Positions 7,753 to 16,911 are shown, counted from the stretch's first letter. The stretch is 40,777 nucleotides of DNA from Pseudomonadota bacterium (GCA_023433775.1 JAEYTY010000102.1:1-40777), one strand, 5' to 3'. Translations and numbers: made by a program. The notes: generated from the sequence alone by a model not told the origin.

Positions 7753-9123
7753 TTACATCTCGGCTTCTTTGAAGATCGGCGTCACATCTTCATTCCATTC
7801 GCCGTGGAATTTCTCCAGCCAGCGCTGGGCTGGGGATTTGCCGAGGCGGATGGTTTCTTCGAGCGCTGCGAGGTGGATGGTTTCGTCCTGCCCCGCCGCA
7901 TTGCGACGATTGCGGCGCACTAGGCCGGCCTCCGAAATGCCGACGGCTTGCGCGGCGACATCGAAGAGGCTGGAACGGTCAAAAGGCGTGTCGAGGCCGA
8001 GGCGCGGCACTTCGCGGCGCAGATATTCGCGCTCCTCATTGGTCCAGTTTTTGACTAGTTCCCACGCGGATTCGAGCGCGATTTCGTCATAGAGCAGGCC
8101 GGTCCAGAAGGCGGAGAGCGCCACGACATGGGCTTCGTCACCCATATCGGCGCCGCGCATTTCAAGGAACTGCTTGAGCCGCACTTCGGGGAACAGCGTC
8201 GATAGGTGGTCTTCCCAATCCTTGACGGTGGGCTTTTCGCCCGGAAGCTGGGGCAGCTCGCCGCGCAGGAAGGCGCGGAAATTTTCCCCCGCGACATTGA
8301 TATATTGCTTGTCGCGGATCACGAAATACATCGGCACATTGAGCGCATGGTCGGCATATTGCTCGAAGCCAAAGCCTTCATCGAAGGCAAAGGGCAACAT
8401 GCCGGTGCGATGGTCGTCGGTATTGCGCCAGATTTCGCTGCGGAAGCTGACATAGCCGGTGTCGCGGCCATTGGCGAAGGGCGAATTGGCGAAAAGGGCG
8501 GTGGCGACGGGCTGCAATGCCAGCGATACCCGCATCTTCTTGACCATGTCGGCTTCGCTGGAAAAGTCGAGATTGGTCTGCACCGTGGCCGAGCGGTACA
8601 TCATCGATGTACCCAGCGTACCGACCTTGTCCATATAGAGCGTCATGATCGCATAGCGCGACTTGGGCATGGATTTGATCTGCTCGACGCTCCACAGCGG
8701 GGTAACGCCGAGGCCGAGGAAGTGAATATCAAGCGGCGCCGCGACTTTTTTGGCTACGCGCAAATGCTCGGCAAGCTCGTCTGCGGTGCCGTGCAGATCG
8801 ATCATGGGTGAGCCCGAAAGCTCGAACTGCCCACCCGGCTCCAGCGAAATGCCGCCGGCAATGTCATTATTGCGCAACCCGATCGGGTTCTCGCCGTCAT
8901 AAAAGGGATGCCAGCCGGTTTCCTTCTCCACACCGTCCAGCAGGGCGCGAATGCCGTTTTCGCCTTCATAGGCAACAGGGCGCAACGGATCAGTGTGGAA
9001 CACATGCTTTTCATGTTCCGTGCCAATGCGCCATTCGGACGCCGGCTTGCAGCCGCGCTCCATGGCCTCGATCAGGTCGGCGCGCGATTCGATGAGGGGC
9101 GATGGGATGTCGGCGCCGGCCAT
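7753..9123 (-). CDS. gshA: Glutamate-cysteine ligase, plant/proteobacterial type
   Basis: This enzyme makes gamma-glutamylcysteine from glutamate, cysteine and ATP, the first and limiting step of glutathione synthesis. The 456-aa protein belongs to the GSH1 class shared by plants and alphaproteobacteria rather than the E. coli class. Recognisable segments are RIGTEHEKHVF near residue 31, ISLEPGGQFELSG, MPKSRYAIM and RSATVQTNLDF. The start is set at the ATG at 9123 (MAGADIPSP), which gives the usual family length. An ATG at 9168 would add 15 residues and has no ribosome-binding site. It lies 75 bases after rsmE on the same strand and may be cotranscribed. Confidence 0.94.
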   Translation of the reverse strand: MAGADIPSPLIESRADLIEAMERGCKPASEWRIGTEHEKHVFHTDPLRPVAYEGENGIRALLDGVEKETGWHPFYDGENPIGLRNNDIAGGISLEPGGQFELSGSPMIDLHGTADELAEHLRVAKKVAAPLDIHFLGLGVTPLWSVEQIKSMPKSRYAIMTLYMDKVGTLGTSMMYRSATVQTNLDFSSEADMVKKMRVSLALQPVATALFANSPFANGRDTGYVSFRSEIWRNTDDHRTGMLPFAFDEGFGFEQYADHALNVPMYFVIRDKQYINVAGENFRAFLRGELPQLPGEKPTVKDWEDHLSTLFPEVRLKQFLEMRGADMGDEAHVVALSAFWTGLLYDEIALESAWELVKNWTNEEREYLRREVPRLGLDTPFDRSSLFDVAAQAVGISEAGLVRRNRRNAAGQDETIHLAALEETIRLGKSPAQRWLEKFHGEWNEDVTPIFKEAEM

Positions 9124-9198
9124 GCGATACTCGGGGTTGAGGCTTCGGTTAGAGTGCGGCGCGAACATAGCGGGCGCAAGCCGGAATGCAATCGGCTT

Positions 9199-9948
9199 TT
9201 ATCGCCAATCACCGATGAAGGCCTGAATGAGCGCCAGCGCTGCAACGGCAGCGGTGTCAGCGCGCAGAATTCTGGGTCCAAGGCTGATGGGAACGACGAA
9301 GGGCAGGGCGCGCAATTTGTCCCGTTCCGCCTCGGAAAATCCGCCTTCCGGCCCGATCAGAACGCCGACCGGCTGGCCGCGAAGCGCTTCGAGTGTCGGT
9401 ATGGCGGATGAGGAAGCTTCGCCCTCATCGGCGAAGATCAATTTTCGTGCGCCATGCTCATTCGACCATTGGTCAATCAGGCGCTCAAGCGTGATTTCCG
9501 GCGCAATGGTCGGCACATTGAGCACTTCACACTGCTCTGCAGCCTCGATGGCATTGGCCGCGAGGCGCTCTGGCTTCACGCGATGCGCCTGGGTGAACTG
9601 GGTGATGACCGGCTGAATGGTGCCGACACCCATTTCGGTTGCCTTCTGGATCACATAGTCGAGCCGCTCAGATTTGAGTGGCGCAAAGCCATACCAAAGG
9701 TCTGAATGCGCGGTTTGCGGCGCGATCTGTTCGACAATGTCGAGGCAGACCGACTTTTTGGAATCACTGGTGATCCGGCAAAGCCAGGCGCCGTCCTGAC
9801 CATTAAACAGCACCACGTCGTCGCCTACCGCTTTGCGCAGCACTGCGGCGAGATAAAGCGACTGATCCTTGTTAAGCGTCAGTGTCGCGCCCGACGACAG
9901 GTCAGGTTCAACGAACAGGCGCGGAAGGCTGGCATGGCTGCGGGGCAT
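9199..9948 (-). CDS. rsmE: 16S rRNA (uracil1498-N3)-methyltransferase RsmE
   Basis: RsmE methylates U1498 of 16S rRNA in the assembled 30S subunit using S-adenosylmethionine. The 249-aa protein has the N-terminal PUA-like domain (LPRLFVEP at about residues 8-15). The C-terminal SPOUT fold carries the knot motifs LIGPEGGFSEAE and SLGPRILRADTAAVAAL. The latter two are diagnostic. The start at 9948 gives the normal length. The open frame extends 17 codons further without similarity. The gene is divergent from ubiA with 84 bases between them. Confidence 0.94.
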   Translation of the reverse strand: MPRSHASLPRLFVEPDLSSGATLTLNKDQSLYLAAVLRKAVGDDVVLFNGQDGAWLCRITSDSKKSVCLDIVEQIAPQTAHSDLWYGFAPLKSERLDYVIQKATEMGVGTIQPVITQFTQAHRVKPERLAANAIEAAEQCEVLNVPTIAPEITLERLIDQWSNEHGARKLIFADEGEASSSAIPTLEALRGQPVGVLIGPEGGFSEAERDKLRALPFVVPISLGPRILRADTAAVAALALIQAFIGDWR

Positions 9949-10032
9949 GGCTGCTCTGTTGCTTGAGTGTCGCGGCGCAGTTAGGACTGAACCAATCATG
10001 CAATCAAGCTCACTGTGAGGGAGCGGCTGACA

Positions 10033-10962
10033 ATGAGCGATGTCACCGGCATTGTTGCCGACGCGCAGAAAAATAACTGGCTTGATCGTTATGCACCTGA
10101 GCCGGTCAAACCCTATGGGCGTTTGGCCCGCTGGGATCGCCCCATCGGCTTCTGGCTTCTGTTCTGGCCCTGCGCCTGGGGCATTGCGCTGGCAGCCGTG
10201 GCCCGGGGTGAACTCGGTTTCGGCTGGCTGGCCATGATCCTGATGCTGGCCGGCGCCATCCTGATGCGCGGCGCCGGTTGCACCTTTAACGACATTGTCG
10301 ACCGCGATATCGACATGGCCGTTGAGCGCACCCGCTCGCGCCCCATCCCGTCAGGCCAGGTTACCTCGCGCGAAGCATTTTATTTTCTCATCGCCCAAGC
10401 CCTTCTGGCCTCGGCCGTGCTCTTCCAGTTCAACCGGTTTACGGTCTGGGCCGGCATTGCCTCGCTGGTGCTGGTGGGCATTTATCCGTTCATGAAGCGG
10501 ATCACCTGGTGGCCGCAGCTCTTTCTTGGCCTCGCCTTTTCCTATGGCGCACTGGTCGGCTGGTCGAGCCAGACCGGCAGTCTCGGCTGGGCGCCGGTCC
10601 TGCTCTATGCCGGCACCATCCTCTGGGTCATCGGCTATGACACGATCTACGCCCTGCAGGACGTCGAAGACGACGCGCTGGTCGGCGTCAAATCCACCGC
10701 CCGCCTCTTCGGCTCATTCGTCCGGCCCGCAGTCGGCATCTGTTACGCCGGCGCCTACATGCTCTGGTGCGGTGCCGTCGTGGTCGCTGGCGGCGGCGGC
10801 TTGGTGTTCTCGACACTGGCGCTGGTCGCCGCCGGATTGCTCGCCTGGCAGCTATGGACCCTTGATCCGGAGCAGGAGGGCAATGCGCTGCTTCGGTTCA
10901 AGAACAATCATTACGTCGGCATTGTCCTCACACTGGCGCTACTCGCCGAATGGGTGTGGTGA
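10033..10962 (+). CDS. ubiA: 4-hydroxybenzoate polyprenyltransferase UbiA
   Basis: UbiA prenylates 4-hydroxybenzoate in the inner membrane in ubiquinone synthesis. The 309-aa polytopic protein has eight or nine hydrophobic segments. It carries both aspartate-rich motifs that bind Mg-diphosphate: NDIVDRDID (Asn86, Asp87, Asp90, Asp94) and DTIYALQDVEDD (Asp203 to Asp214). RSRPIPSG follows the first motif as in the family. The ATG at 10033 is preferred because AGGGAG lies 10 bases upstream; a GTG at 10015 lies before that site. The ubiquinone product serves the respiratory chain that ends in the oxidase encoded later in the window. A strong terminator follows. Confidence 0.94.
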   Translation: MSDVTGIVADAQKNNWLDRYAPEPVKPYGRLARWDRPIGFWLLFWPCAWGIALAAVARGELGFGWLAMILMLAGAILMRGAGCTFNDIVDRDIDMAVERTRSRPIPSGQVTSREAFYFLIAQALLASAVLFQFNRFTVWAGIASLVLVGIYPFMKRITWWPQLFLGLAFSYGALVGWSSQTGSLGWAPVLLYAGTILWVIGYDTIYALQDVEDDALVGVKSTARLFGSFVRPAVGICYAGAYMLWCGAVVVAGGGGLVFSTLALVAAGLLAWQLWTLDPEQEGNALLRFKNNHYVGIVLTLALLAEWVW

Positions 10963-10993
10963 ACGCTAACAGTCTGCTAGCGAATTCGCCTCA

Positions 10994-11039
10994 AATGCCA
11001 AAAGGGCCAACCGCACCACCGGTTGGCCCTTTTGGCATT
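10994..11039. terminator. Bidirectional terminator between ubiA and the DUF6101 gene
   Basis: Perfect 20-bp arms (10994-11013 and 11020-11039) enclose a 6-base loop. Runs AAAAGGG and CCCTTTT inside the arms give T-rich 3' sides in both directions. It lies between two convergent genes, as expected for a shared terminator. Confidence 0.85.
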
Positions 11040-11064
11040 GCTTTGGAGGCAAAAAGCTTAGGTT

Positions 11065-11580
11065 TTACTGGGCTTCGCTCTGCCCGGGCTTGCGGCGAAT
11101 GAGGAAACGCGGGCGGCGCGAGGCTTCAGCAGCAAGCTTGCGGCGCGGGGCCATGTCGCCAACCATCAGGCCATCAACCTGCTGGCTATAGGGCATGTAG
11201 GAGCCGTCGCCGGCGCGGATGAACAGCGGCAGGCGGAGCTTCTTGCCCCAGTTCTGCCATTCGGCAACGACGTTGTGATTGCCCTCTTCCTCAAACACCT
11301 TGTAATTCAATTCCTTATCGGAATGGACAAGCTCGATGGAGCTGGTCAGCACGCCCTCTTCGGAAATGCTGGTCGCCACGGCGACGCCCACAAATTCGGT
11401 GACCGGGATCTTGATCTTGATCGCAACGCCGCTCTGCTCGAGCTGCTTGCGGACCGTCACGGTCTTGACCGGGTCCTGCGGGCCATTGTCGTTCGCAGCC
11501 ATGAACCGGCGGTCCGCGACTGCGGGCCGACCGAAGGCTAGAACGACTGACGATCCTTCCATCGCAACGCCATGAACCAT
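11065..11580 (-). CDS. DUF6101 family protein
   Basis: The 171-aa protein fits a small alphaproteobacterial family often found beside ubiA. Shared features, from memory of the family, are VTEFVGVAV, then VVAEWQNWGKKLRLPLFI, and a basic C-terminal tail with RRPRFLIRRKPG. No signal peptide or membrane helix is seen, and no enzymatic motif is recognisable. The function is unknown. The start is set at the ATG at 11580 because AGGAAGG lies 9 bases upstream. A TTG at 11628 would extend it by 16 residues. It converges with ubiA across a strong terminator. Confidence 0.75.
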   Translation of the reverse strand: MVHGVAMEGSSVVLAFGRPAVADRRFMAANDNGPQDPVKTVTVRKQLEQSGVAIKIKIPVTEFVGVAVATSISEEGVLTSSIELVHSDKELNYKVFEEEGNHNVVAEWQNWGKKLRLPLFIRAGDGSYMPYSQQVDGLMVGDMAPRRKLAAEASRRPRFLIRRKPGQSEAQ

Positions 11581-11711
11581 TTGAATTCGCCTTCCTGTAA
11601 ACTTCGAGAGCTGGTTTTTTCCGCTCAATTTGTGAGGCCAATCTAGCGCGGCAACTTACCAGCCGCCTTAATCGGTTCGGTTAAGTTTATCTTGTTTTCC
11701 GAGAGGGTTAG

Positions 11712-11746
11712 CAGGGTGTTGCACCCTGTAGGGAGCGGTTAACCGC
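11712..11746. repeat. Two small palindromes in the divergent region before cysQ
   Basis: A hairpin with 7-bp arms and a 3-base loop lies at 11712-11728 (CAGGGTG / CACCCTG). A perfect 12-base palindrome, GCGGTTAACCGC, lies at 11735-11746. Both sit in the 256-base region between the divergent DUF6101 and cysQ genes. They may be operators or leader hairpins; nothing assigns a regulator. Confidence 0.35.
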
Positions 11747-11836
11747 GCTCGGTGCCAACCTGTTTACCCTATGCATGGCGGCCAAGTGGCTCTGGCCCTT
11801 GTCCAAATCCCGGCACACGCCTAAAAGGCCCGCACA

Positions 11837-12676
11837 ATGCCCGCCTATGCTCCAGAATACAGCGACGACCTGGAACTGCTCCGCTCATCGGCGGTAGCAG
11901 CCGGTATCATCGCCAGCAGCTATTTCCGGCGCGATGTTAAATCCTGGAGCAAGAGCAATGACTCCCCGGTCAGCGAGGCAGACATCATTGTAGACCGCTT
12001 CCTGGCGGCCAATTTGCTGAAGGCTCGGCCGACATATGGCTGGCTGAGCGAAGAGACAGCCGACAATCCCAGCCGCCTCGATTGCGACCGCGTCTTCGTG
12101 GTCGATCCCATCGATGGTACCCGCGCATTCCTGCGAGGCGAGGATTGCTGGACCATTTCACTCGCCGTCGTCGAAAACGGCGTTTCGGTGGCCGGCGTGG
12201 TCTTCGCGCCTGCACGCGATGAGCTGTATGAAGCCTCTCTCGGCGGCGGCGTGCGCCTCAACGGGCAACCCCTTTCCCGCCATCGCCGCGCTGGCGCACC
12301 CCCTCTGATCCCCGCGCCAGGCGCGGTGCATCAGGAAATGCAGGCCAGCGGGCTCAATTATTCGCGCGGGCCATCCTATCCTTCGCTGGCCTATCGGCTG
12401 GTGCAGGTGGCAACGGGCAAGCTTGACGCTGCCGTCGCGCGCCGCGGCAGCCAGGACTGGGATATTGCCGGTGCCGCTATCATCCTGCGCGAGGCAGGGC
12501 TCGACCTCTCCGACGTCTGCATTGGGGCCCCTCATTTCAACAAACGAGATGTGCGCCACGGGGCGCTTGCGGCGCTGGGCGACATGAGCCTAAAACCTCA
12601 GGTGCACGCGGCGCTGATCAAGGTCTATGGCTGCCCAGCCGACACTGCAGATGACGCCGAAGCGAGTCACAACTGA
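11837..12676 (+). CDS. cysQ: 3'(2'),5'-bisphosphate nucleotidase CysQ (inositol monophosphatase family)
   Basis: Members dephosphorylate 3'-phosphoadenosine 5'-phosphate, the by-product of sulfate activation, to AMP. The 279-aa protein has the lithium-sensitive phosphatase metal sites: EE (72-73), DPIDGT (Asp90, Asp93) and WDIAGA (Trp208, Asp209). The ATG lacks a strong ribosome-binding site, but no better start lies nearby. The DUF4170 gene follows 12 bases later, a pairing I recall from rhizobia. An inositol-1-phosphatase function cannot be excluded from motifs alone. The sequence around 145-165 is less conserved and proline-rich. Confidence 0.85.
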   Translation: MPAYAPEYSDDLELLRSSAVAAGIIASSYFRRDVKSWSKSNDSPVSEADIIVDRFLAANLLKARPTYGWLSEETADNPSRLDCDRVFVVDPIDGTRAFLRGEDCWTISLAVVENGVSVAGVVFAPARDELYEASLGGGVRLNGQPLSRHRRAGAPPLIPAPGAVHQEMQASGLNYSRGPSYPSLAYRLVQVATGKLDAAVARRGSQDWDIAGAAIILREAGLDLSDVCIGAPHFNKRDVRHGALAALGDMSLKPQVHAALIKVYGCPADTADDAEASHN

Positions 12677-12688
12677 ACGGATGAGACG

Positions 12689-12934
12689 ATGGCTGTGAGC
12701 AAAGATGGCGACAAGCAACTCCTGCACCTGGTGATTGGCGGGGAGTTGTCGAGCATTGATGGCGTAACCTTCGCCGATCTCGACAATGTCGATATCGTTG
12801 GCGTCTATCCCAATTATGCGTCAGCCGAAAAAGTCTGGCGCGCCAAGGCGCAACAGACAGTGGACAGCGCACAGACGCGCTATTTCATCGTGCATCTGCA
12901 CCGACTGCTCGATCCCGAAACGGCGGGCCAGTAG
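12689..12934 (+). CDS. DUF4170 domain protein
   Basis: This small 81-aa cytoplasmic protein belongs to a family restricted mainly to alphaproteobacteria. Family-like segments are LHLVIGGEL, then VYPNYASAEKVWRAKAQQTV and YFIVHLHRLLDP. The function is unknown. It starts 12 bases after cysQ, so the two probably share a transcript. It converges with the LpxB-like gene, with 6 bases between the stops. In rhizobia, as I recall, DUF4170 sits in a block with lipid A and Kdo enzymes. Confidence 0.8.
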   Translation: MAVSKDGDKQLLHLVIGGELSSIDGVTFADLDNVDIVGVYPNYASAEKVWRAKAQQTVDSAQTRYFIVHLHRLLDPETAGQ

Positions 12935-12940
12935 CGCTCT

Positions 12941-14092
12941 CTAGGCGGCCAGCGCATCCAGCACGGCGCCGATGGCGCCGGGCGGTCCTATGCGTTCGCG
13001 CCCCTTTGCAGCGAGCTGTTCGCGCTTTTCCCGCGAGGAAATGAGTTCGCTCAGCACGGCGGCGATCTCTTCAGGCTCACCGGGCACTGCTATGCGGGCT
13101 TCGCCGAAAAACACCTGCTCATCCAGAAATCGCGACTGACGATCCTTGGGGCTTGTCATGTAAATGACAGGCTTGCCCAGACCCAGCGATTGCGTCGTTG
13201 CCGTTCCTGCCTGCGAGAGCACAATATCAGACGCCATCAGCGCATTGCCCATGGCGCTGCCACGCAACATGTGGATGGTGAGCTTTCCGTCGGTCAGCGT
13301 GCCCAGATCATCGCTCTCGCTGCTGAGCAGATGAGTCCGTCTTAGCCCGGCGGCACTCGAAAGATCATCGACAGACAAGTCGCCGGCGACAGCAAGGAAA
13401 ATGTCCGGCACAGCATTTTGGGGCAGCAGACGCAAGGCTGCGATCTGGCGTGCGAAATTGGCGGATGTCTCGCCTCGGCTGCCCGGCAAGAGAGTAACGG
13501 CTACGGGCTTGGTACGGCGGCTTGCAGCATCGAAATCGCCCGTCGGAATCGTGTCCATCATCAGATTGCCCGGCGCCGTGGCATCAATGCCCGCCCCCCG
13601 CAGCAGGGCGGCCAGATTGTCGGCGCGGCAGAACACCTTCTTGCAGGTGCGGGAAATCACGAAGCGCTCAGCGGGAGAATAGAGACGCGCTGCGCCAGTC
13701 TTGTAGCAGTCGATATAATAGAGATCTTTGAGGCCGGTGACCCACGCCAGCGTGGGAACGACCGCGTCGCCGACCACGATGATCCGATCATATTTGTTGC
13801 GCACGCTGCGCAGGAATTTGAGGATGGGCGGGATCATCGCAAGCCCGCCCTTGGCTACATCGCGCCGTAACGAACCCTTGGCGGTACGAGCGCCCCCGGA
13901 TGCAATACTGGCGCGAGGGCCCACAATCGGGCAGATCCCGGCATAGGCATTTCCTGCGCCAACCATGGGATAGGCTTCGACACTTATGTCTGCCCCCAGA
14001 CGCGCAACGATAGCCGCCGCAATCCAGTCTTCGCCATGGCCATTGGAGATGATGAGAAAGCGCCGACGCGTTACTGGCTCACTCACGCTCAA
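12941..14092 (-). CDS. Lipid-A-disaccharide-synthase-related glycosyltransferase
   Basis: The 383-aa protein has the N-terminal SNGHGED signature (16-22) typical of the LpxB-related family (TIGR03492 type) rather than true LpxB. A second Rossmann-like half carries LLPGSRGE and a donor-site region with LSQAGTATTQSLGLGKPVI. This is the GT-B layout of MurG, LpxB and DgdA-like transferases. The acceptor is unknown; a lipid-linked sugar at the inner membrane is the natural guess. It overlaps DUF2093 by 4 bases (ATGA), so the two are translationally coupled. No acyltransferase, KdtA or LpxK gene is present here, although rhizobia, as I recall, usually keep them between DUF4170 and DUF2093. Confidence 0.75.
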   Translation of the reverse strand: MSVSEPVTRRRFLIISNGHGEDWIAAAIVARLGADISVEAYPMVGAGNAYAGICPIVGPRASIASGGARTAKGSLRRDVAKGGLAMIPPILKFLRSVRNKYDRIIVVGDAVVPTLAWVTGLKDLYYIDCYKTGAARLYSPAERFVISRTCKKVFCRADNLAALLRGAGIDATAPGNLMMDTIPTGDFDAASRRTKPVAVTLLPGSRGETSANFARQIAALRLLPQNAVPDIFLAVAGDLSVDDLSSAAGLRRTHLLSSESDDLGTLTDGKLTIHMLRGSAMGNALMASDIVLSQAGTATTQSLGLGKPVIYMTSPKDRQSRFLDEQVFFGEARIAVPGEPEEIAAVLSELISSREKREQLAAKGRERIGPPGAIGAVLDALAA

Positions 14093-14310
14093 TTGCCCCG
14101 GCCATAGCGCTCGAACGCCGTATGGGCCGTAACGGCATCGGCATAGGCTTCCTGTCGGTCCACGCTCCAGTAAAACAATTCGTCGAGCGGGATCGGCTTG
14201 CCGCTGATCGCGCAGCGAACAAAAGTTCCCGGCTTTAGCACGACATAATCACCGTCGAGATAGCGCAGCGTCGCCTCGGCAGGGGAAAAGCCTTTATCGA
14301 AGATGTTCAC
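14089..14310 (-). CDS. DUF2093 domain protein
   Basis: This 73-aa alphaproteobacterial protein has the family pattern: LRYLDGDYVVLKPGTFVRCA, then ISGKPIPLDEL and YWSVDRQEAYA. The function is unknown. The ATG at 14310 follows an AAGGAGCTG sequence at normal spacing. The stop overlaps the start of the LpxB-related gene, so this is the first cistron of a coupled pair. The position downstream of xseA on the same strand suggests one transcript through all three genes. Confidence 0.85.
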   Translation of the reverse strand: MNIFDKGFSPAEATLRYLDGDYVVLKPGTFVRCAISGKPIPLDELFYWSVDRQEAYADAVTAHTAFERYGRGN

Positions 14311-14358
14311 GGCCAGCTCCTTGCGATTGTCGCTCGATATAGTCGTGTGTCGCGTTCT

Positions 14359-15975
14359 TCAAAAGAGGCTTTCCTGCGACCCGCCATCATTTGGCGATTT
14401 GGCAGGCTTGCGACGTATGGGCGGCGCGCCTGCTACCACGGCTCCGGTTTCGCCATCGGCAAAGCTGAGACGCAGATTATCGCCGGGATTGAGACTGTCT
14501 GCCCGGGTAACCAGATTACCGTTTTCATCCTGAACAATGGCAAAGCCACGTGCCAGGACGTTGCGATAACTTAAGCTTGCCAGCAGTTTACCGGATTGGT
14601 CAAGCTGTTGGCGGCGCAAGGCTGTCAACTGGCCAGCAGCCTGATCGAGACGGGTCGCGAGGGGAGCAAGCTGCCCGCGGGCGTGACGCAGTTCTGCGCG
14701 CAATGGCTGTGGTGTGAGACGCGGCGCAACCTGTGCAAGCAATGCGCGCTTCCGCTCAAGCGATTGCCCCGACGCGCCACCAAGACGCCGCGCGCGCGGA
14801 TCGAAGAGCAAACGCGCCCGCCCTATAGTCTGCATCAAACCGCCCTCATTGCGCCGGCCAAGCGTTTTGAGGCGTTCGGAAAGTTCAGCATGACCCTGGC
14901 GAATGAGGCGAGGTTGGATCGCGACAGAAAGCCTTGAAAAGGACAGCCGCCGTGCCTGCACGAAATGGCGCAGCGCGCCCGATAGCTGGCTCGAGGCCAG
15001 ATCAAGGCTTTGGCGCTGTGTGGCGATCAGATCGGACGCACGAGGTAAGCCAGCGCGAGCGGCGCGAAGACGATCGCGCAGCGAGGCCGCGATACGGCGC
15101 GTGGCCTGGCGCTGGCGGCTCCCCTGATCTTCGACATAAGCAATGAGCTCGGCCCGCACCGGAACGGCGGCTTCTGCGGCGGCCGTGGGCGTGGGTGCAC
15201 GCATGTCGGAGGCGTAGTCGATCAGTGTCGTATCGGTCTCATGACCAACAGCGGAAATGACGGGAATGCTGGACGCGGCGACAGCGCGCACCAAAGCTTC
15301 CTCGTTGAAACCCCAAAGATCCTCAATGGACCCGCCGCCGCGCGCGACGATCAGGAGATCGGGGCGGGGGATAGGTCCATTCGGCAACAGGGCGTTGAAA
15401 CCTTCGATGGCATTGACCACTTCCGGCGCACAGGTGTCGCCCTGCACACGAACCGGCCAGACGAGCACATGGCTGGGGAAACGGTCCGCGAGGCGATGAA
15501 GGATATCGCGGATAACGGCACCGGTGGGCGAGGTGATAACGCCAATGACGCGCGGCAGATAAGGCAGTGCCTTTTTGCGACTGGGTTCAAACAGACCCTC
15601 GGCCATCAGCTTCTTGCGGCGCTCATCGAGCAGCGCCATGAGTGCGCCCGCGCCTGCCGGCTCGATATTGTCGATGACGATCTGATATTTGGAAGAGCGC
15701 GGAAAGGTGGTCAGCCGCCCCGTGGCGATGACCTCAAGGCCTTCCTGCGGCTTGAAGCTGAGCCTGGCGTAGTTGCCCTTCCAAACGACTGCGTCGATAG
15801 AGGCTGCGTCGTCCTTGAGCGTGAAATAGGCGTGCCCGGACGAATGCTGGCCACGAAAGCCTGAAATCTCCCCGCGCACGCGGACATGACCGAACTCGTC
15901 CTCGACAGTCCGTTTTACCGCCTGCGCGATTTCGGAAACGGAATACTCGGCGGCGTTGGTCAGCGGTTCGGACAT
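14359..15975 (-). CDS. xseA: Exodeoxyribonuclease VII large subunit
   Basis: XseA is the catalytic subunit of the single-strand-specific exonuclease VII and works with several XseB subunits. The 538-aa protein has an N-terminal OB fold (about residues 11-105, with VRGEISGFRGQHSSGHAYFT). The catalytic region follows with GVITSPTGAVIRDI (145-158), ARGGGSIEDLWGFNEE (211-226) and SAVGHETD (241-248). A long arginine- and alanine-rich helical region and a short C-terminal domain complete it. ATG 15975 is preferred over an upstream TTG at 15999 because it matches the family's usual start. The xseB gene is not in the window. Confidence 0.94.
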   Translation of the reverse strand: MSEPLTNAAEYSVSEIAQAVKRTVEDEFGHVRVRGEISGFRGQHSSGHAYFTLKDDAASIDAVVWKGNYARLSFKPQEGLEVIATGRLTTFPRSSKYQIVIDNIEPAGAGALMALLDERRKKLMAEGLFEPSRKKALPYLPRVIGVITSPTGAVIRDILHRLADRFPSHVLVWPVRVQGDTCAPEVVNAIEGFNALLPNGPIPRPDLLIVARGGGSIEDLWGFNEEALVRAVAASSIPVISAVGHETDTTLIDYASDMRAPTPTAAAEAAVPVRAELIAYVEDQGSRQRQATRRIAASLRDRLRAARAGLPRASDLIATQRQSLDLASSQLSGALRHFVQARRLSFSRLSVAIQPRLIRQGHAELSERLKTLGRRNEGGLMQTIGRARLLFDPRARRLGGASGQSLERKRALLAQVAPRLTPQPLRAELRHARGQLAPLATRLDQAAGQLTALRRQQLDQSGKLLASLSYRNVLARGFAIVQDENGNLVTRADSLNPGDNLRLSFADGETGAVVAGAPPIRRKPAKSPNDGGSQESLF

Positions 15976-16023
15976 GCCCTGTGGTGCGACAAAAGACAAA
16001 GACAGGTCAAGTGCAGGTTGTGC

Positions 16024-16911
16024 TTACTCCGCCGCTTCCGCCTGTCCGATCGGCTCGAGATTGCCCATCGACTGCACGATATGATTGGCGAGCGCATCAT
16101 AGATGCCGCCATAGGCGTGACTGGACCGCATGAGGGCAATTTGCGCGTCAGGCAAGCGCGGCAGGCCCTGGTCGCTACTGACCACGCGCATTCCCGGCTG
16201 CAACGCGCTTTCGGGCAGAAAGCCAATGGCAAGATCGGACAGCACCGCCGAGGAAATGGCGGTGGCGTTGGAGGAGGTATAGGCGACGCGGTAATCCTTG
16301 CCGCTGCGATCGAGCGCCTCCAACGCATCCTTGCGCCAGATGCAACACTGCGGACCACAGGCAATGGCGAGCGGATCGCTGGCCATCGCGGCGCCGCCAT
16401 GGCTGGCCACCCAGAACATCTTTTCGGTACGAAACAATTCGCCGAAATTCTGGTCGGTGCCCTGGGTAAACACAATCAGATCGTATCGGCCTGCCTTCAT
16501 GCCCTCGAGGAGTTGCTCGGACGCCATGCAGGACACATCGACAGCAATTTTGGGGTGCGTGCGCTGGAAGCTGGAGAGAATAACGGGCAGCAGACGGACA
16601 GCATAATCATCGGGCACACCGAAACGGATCGATCCCGCCAGGTCGCCATCATTAAAATGGTCCATGATTTCAGCATTTGTGCGCAACATCTTGCGGGCGC
16701 GCTCGTAAAGCACCTCGCCGTGATGGGTCAGCGTCACACTGCGGCCATCGCGCGCCAGCAGGCTGTGGCCGAGGCGCTCTTCGAGTCGCTTGATCTGCAT
16801 GGAGACCGCGGACTGGGTTTTGTTCACCCGTCGTGCCGCCTCGGTGAAGCTGCCGCAATCGGCAATGGCGCAAAAGCTTTGAAGCTGGTCGAGGTCGAGA
16901 GGGGCGGTCAT
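16024..16911 (-). CDS. LysR-family transcriptional regulator
   Basis: The 295-aa protein has the winged HTH of LysR regulators at about residues 7-66 (LDQLQSFCAIADCGSFTEAA, then KTQSAVSMQIKRLEERLG). A periplasmic-binding-protein-like effector domain follows from about 92 to 280. The N-terminal sequence resembles the LrhA/HexA branch. The ATG follows GGAG at 7 bases. It is divergent from a DUF1127 gene, and the region between them contains a clear interrupted palindrome, so regulation of DUF1127 and of itself is likely. The ligand is not predictable. Confidence 0.9.
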   Translation of the reverse strand: MTAPLDLDQLQSFCAIADCGSFTEAARRVNKTQSAVSMQIKRLEERLGHSLLARDGRSVTLTHHGEVLYERARKMLRTNAEIMDHFNDGDLAGSIRFGVPDDYAVRLLPVILSSFQRTHPKIAVDVSCMASEQLLEGMKAGRYDLIVFTQGTDQNFGELFRTEKMFWVASHGGAAMASDPLAIACGPQCCIWRKDALEALDRSGKDYRVAYTSSNATAISSAVLSDLAIGFLPESALQPGMRVVSSDQGLPRLPDAQIALMRSSHAYGGIYDALANHIVQSMGNLEPIGQAEAAE

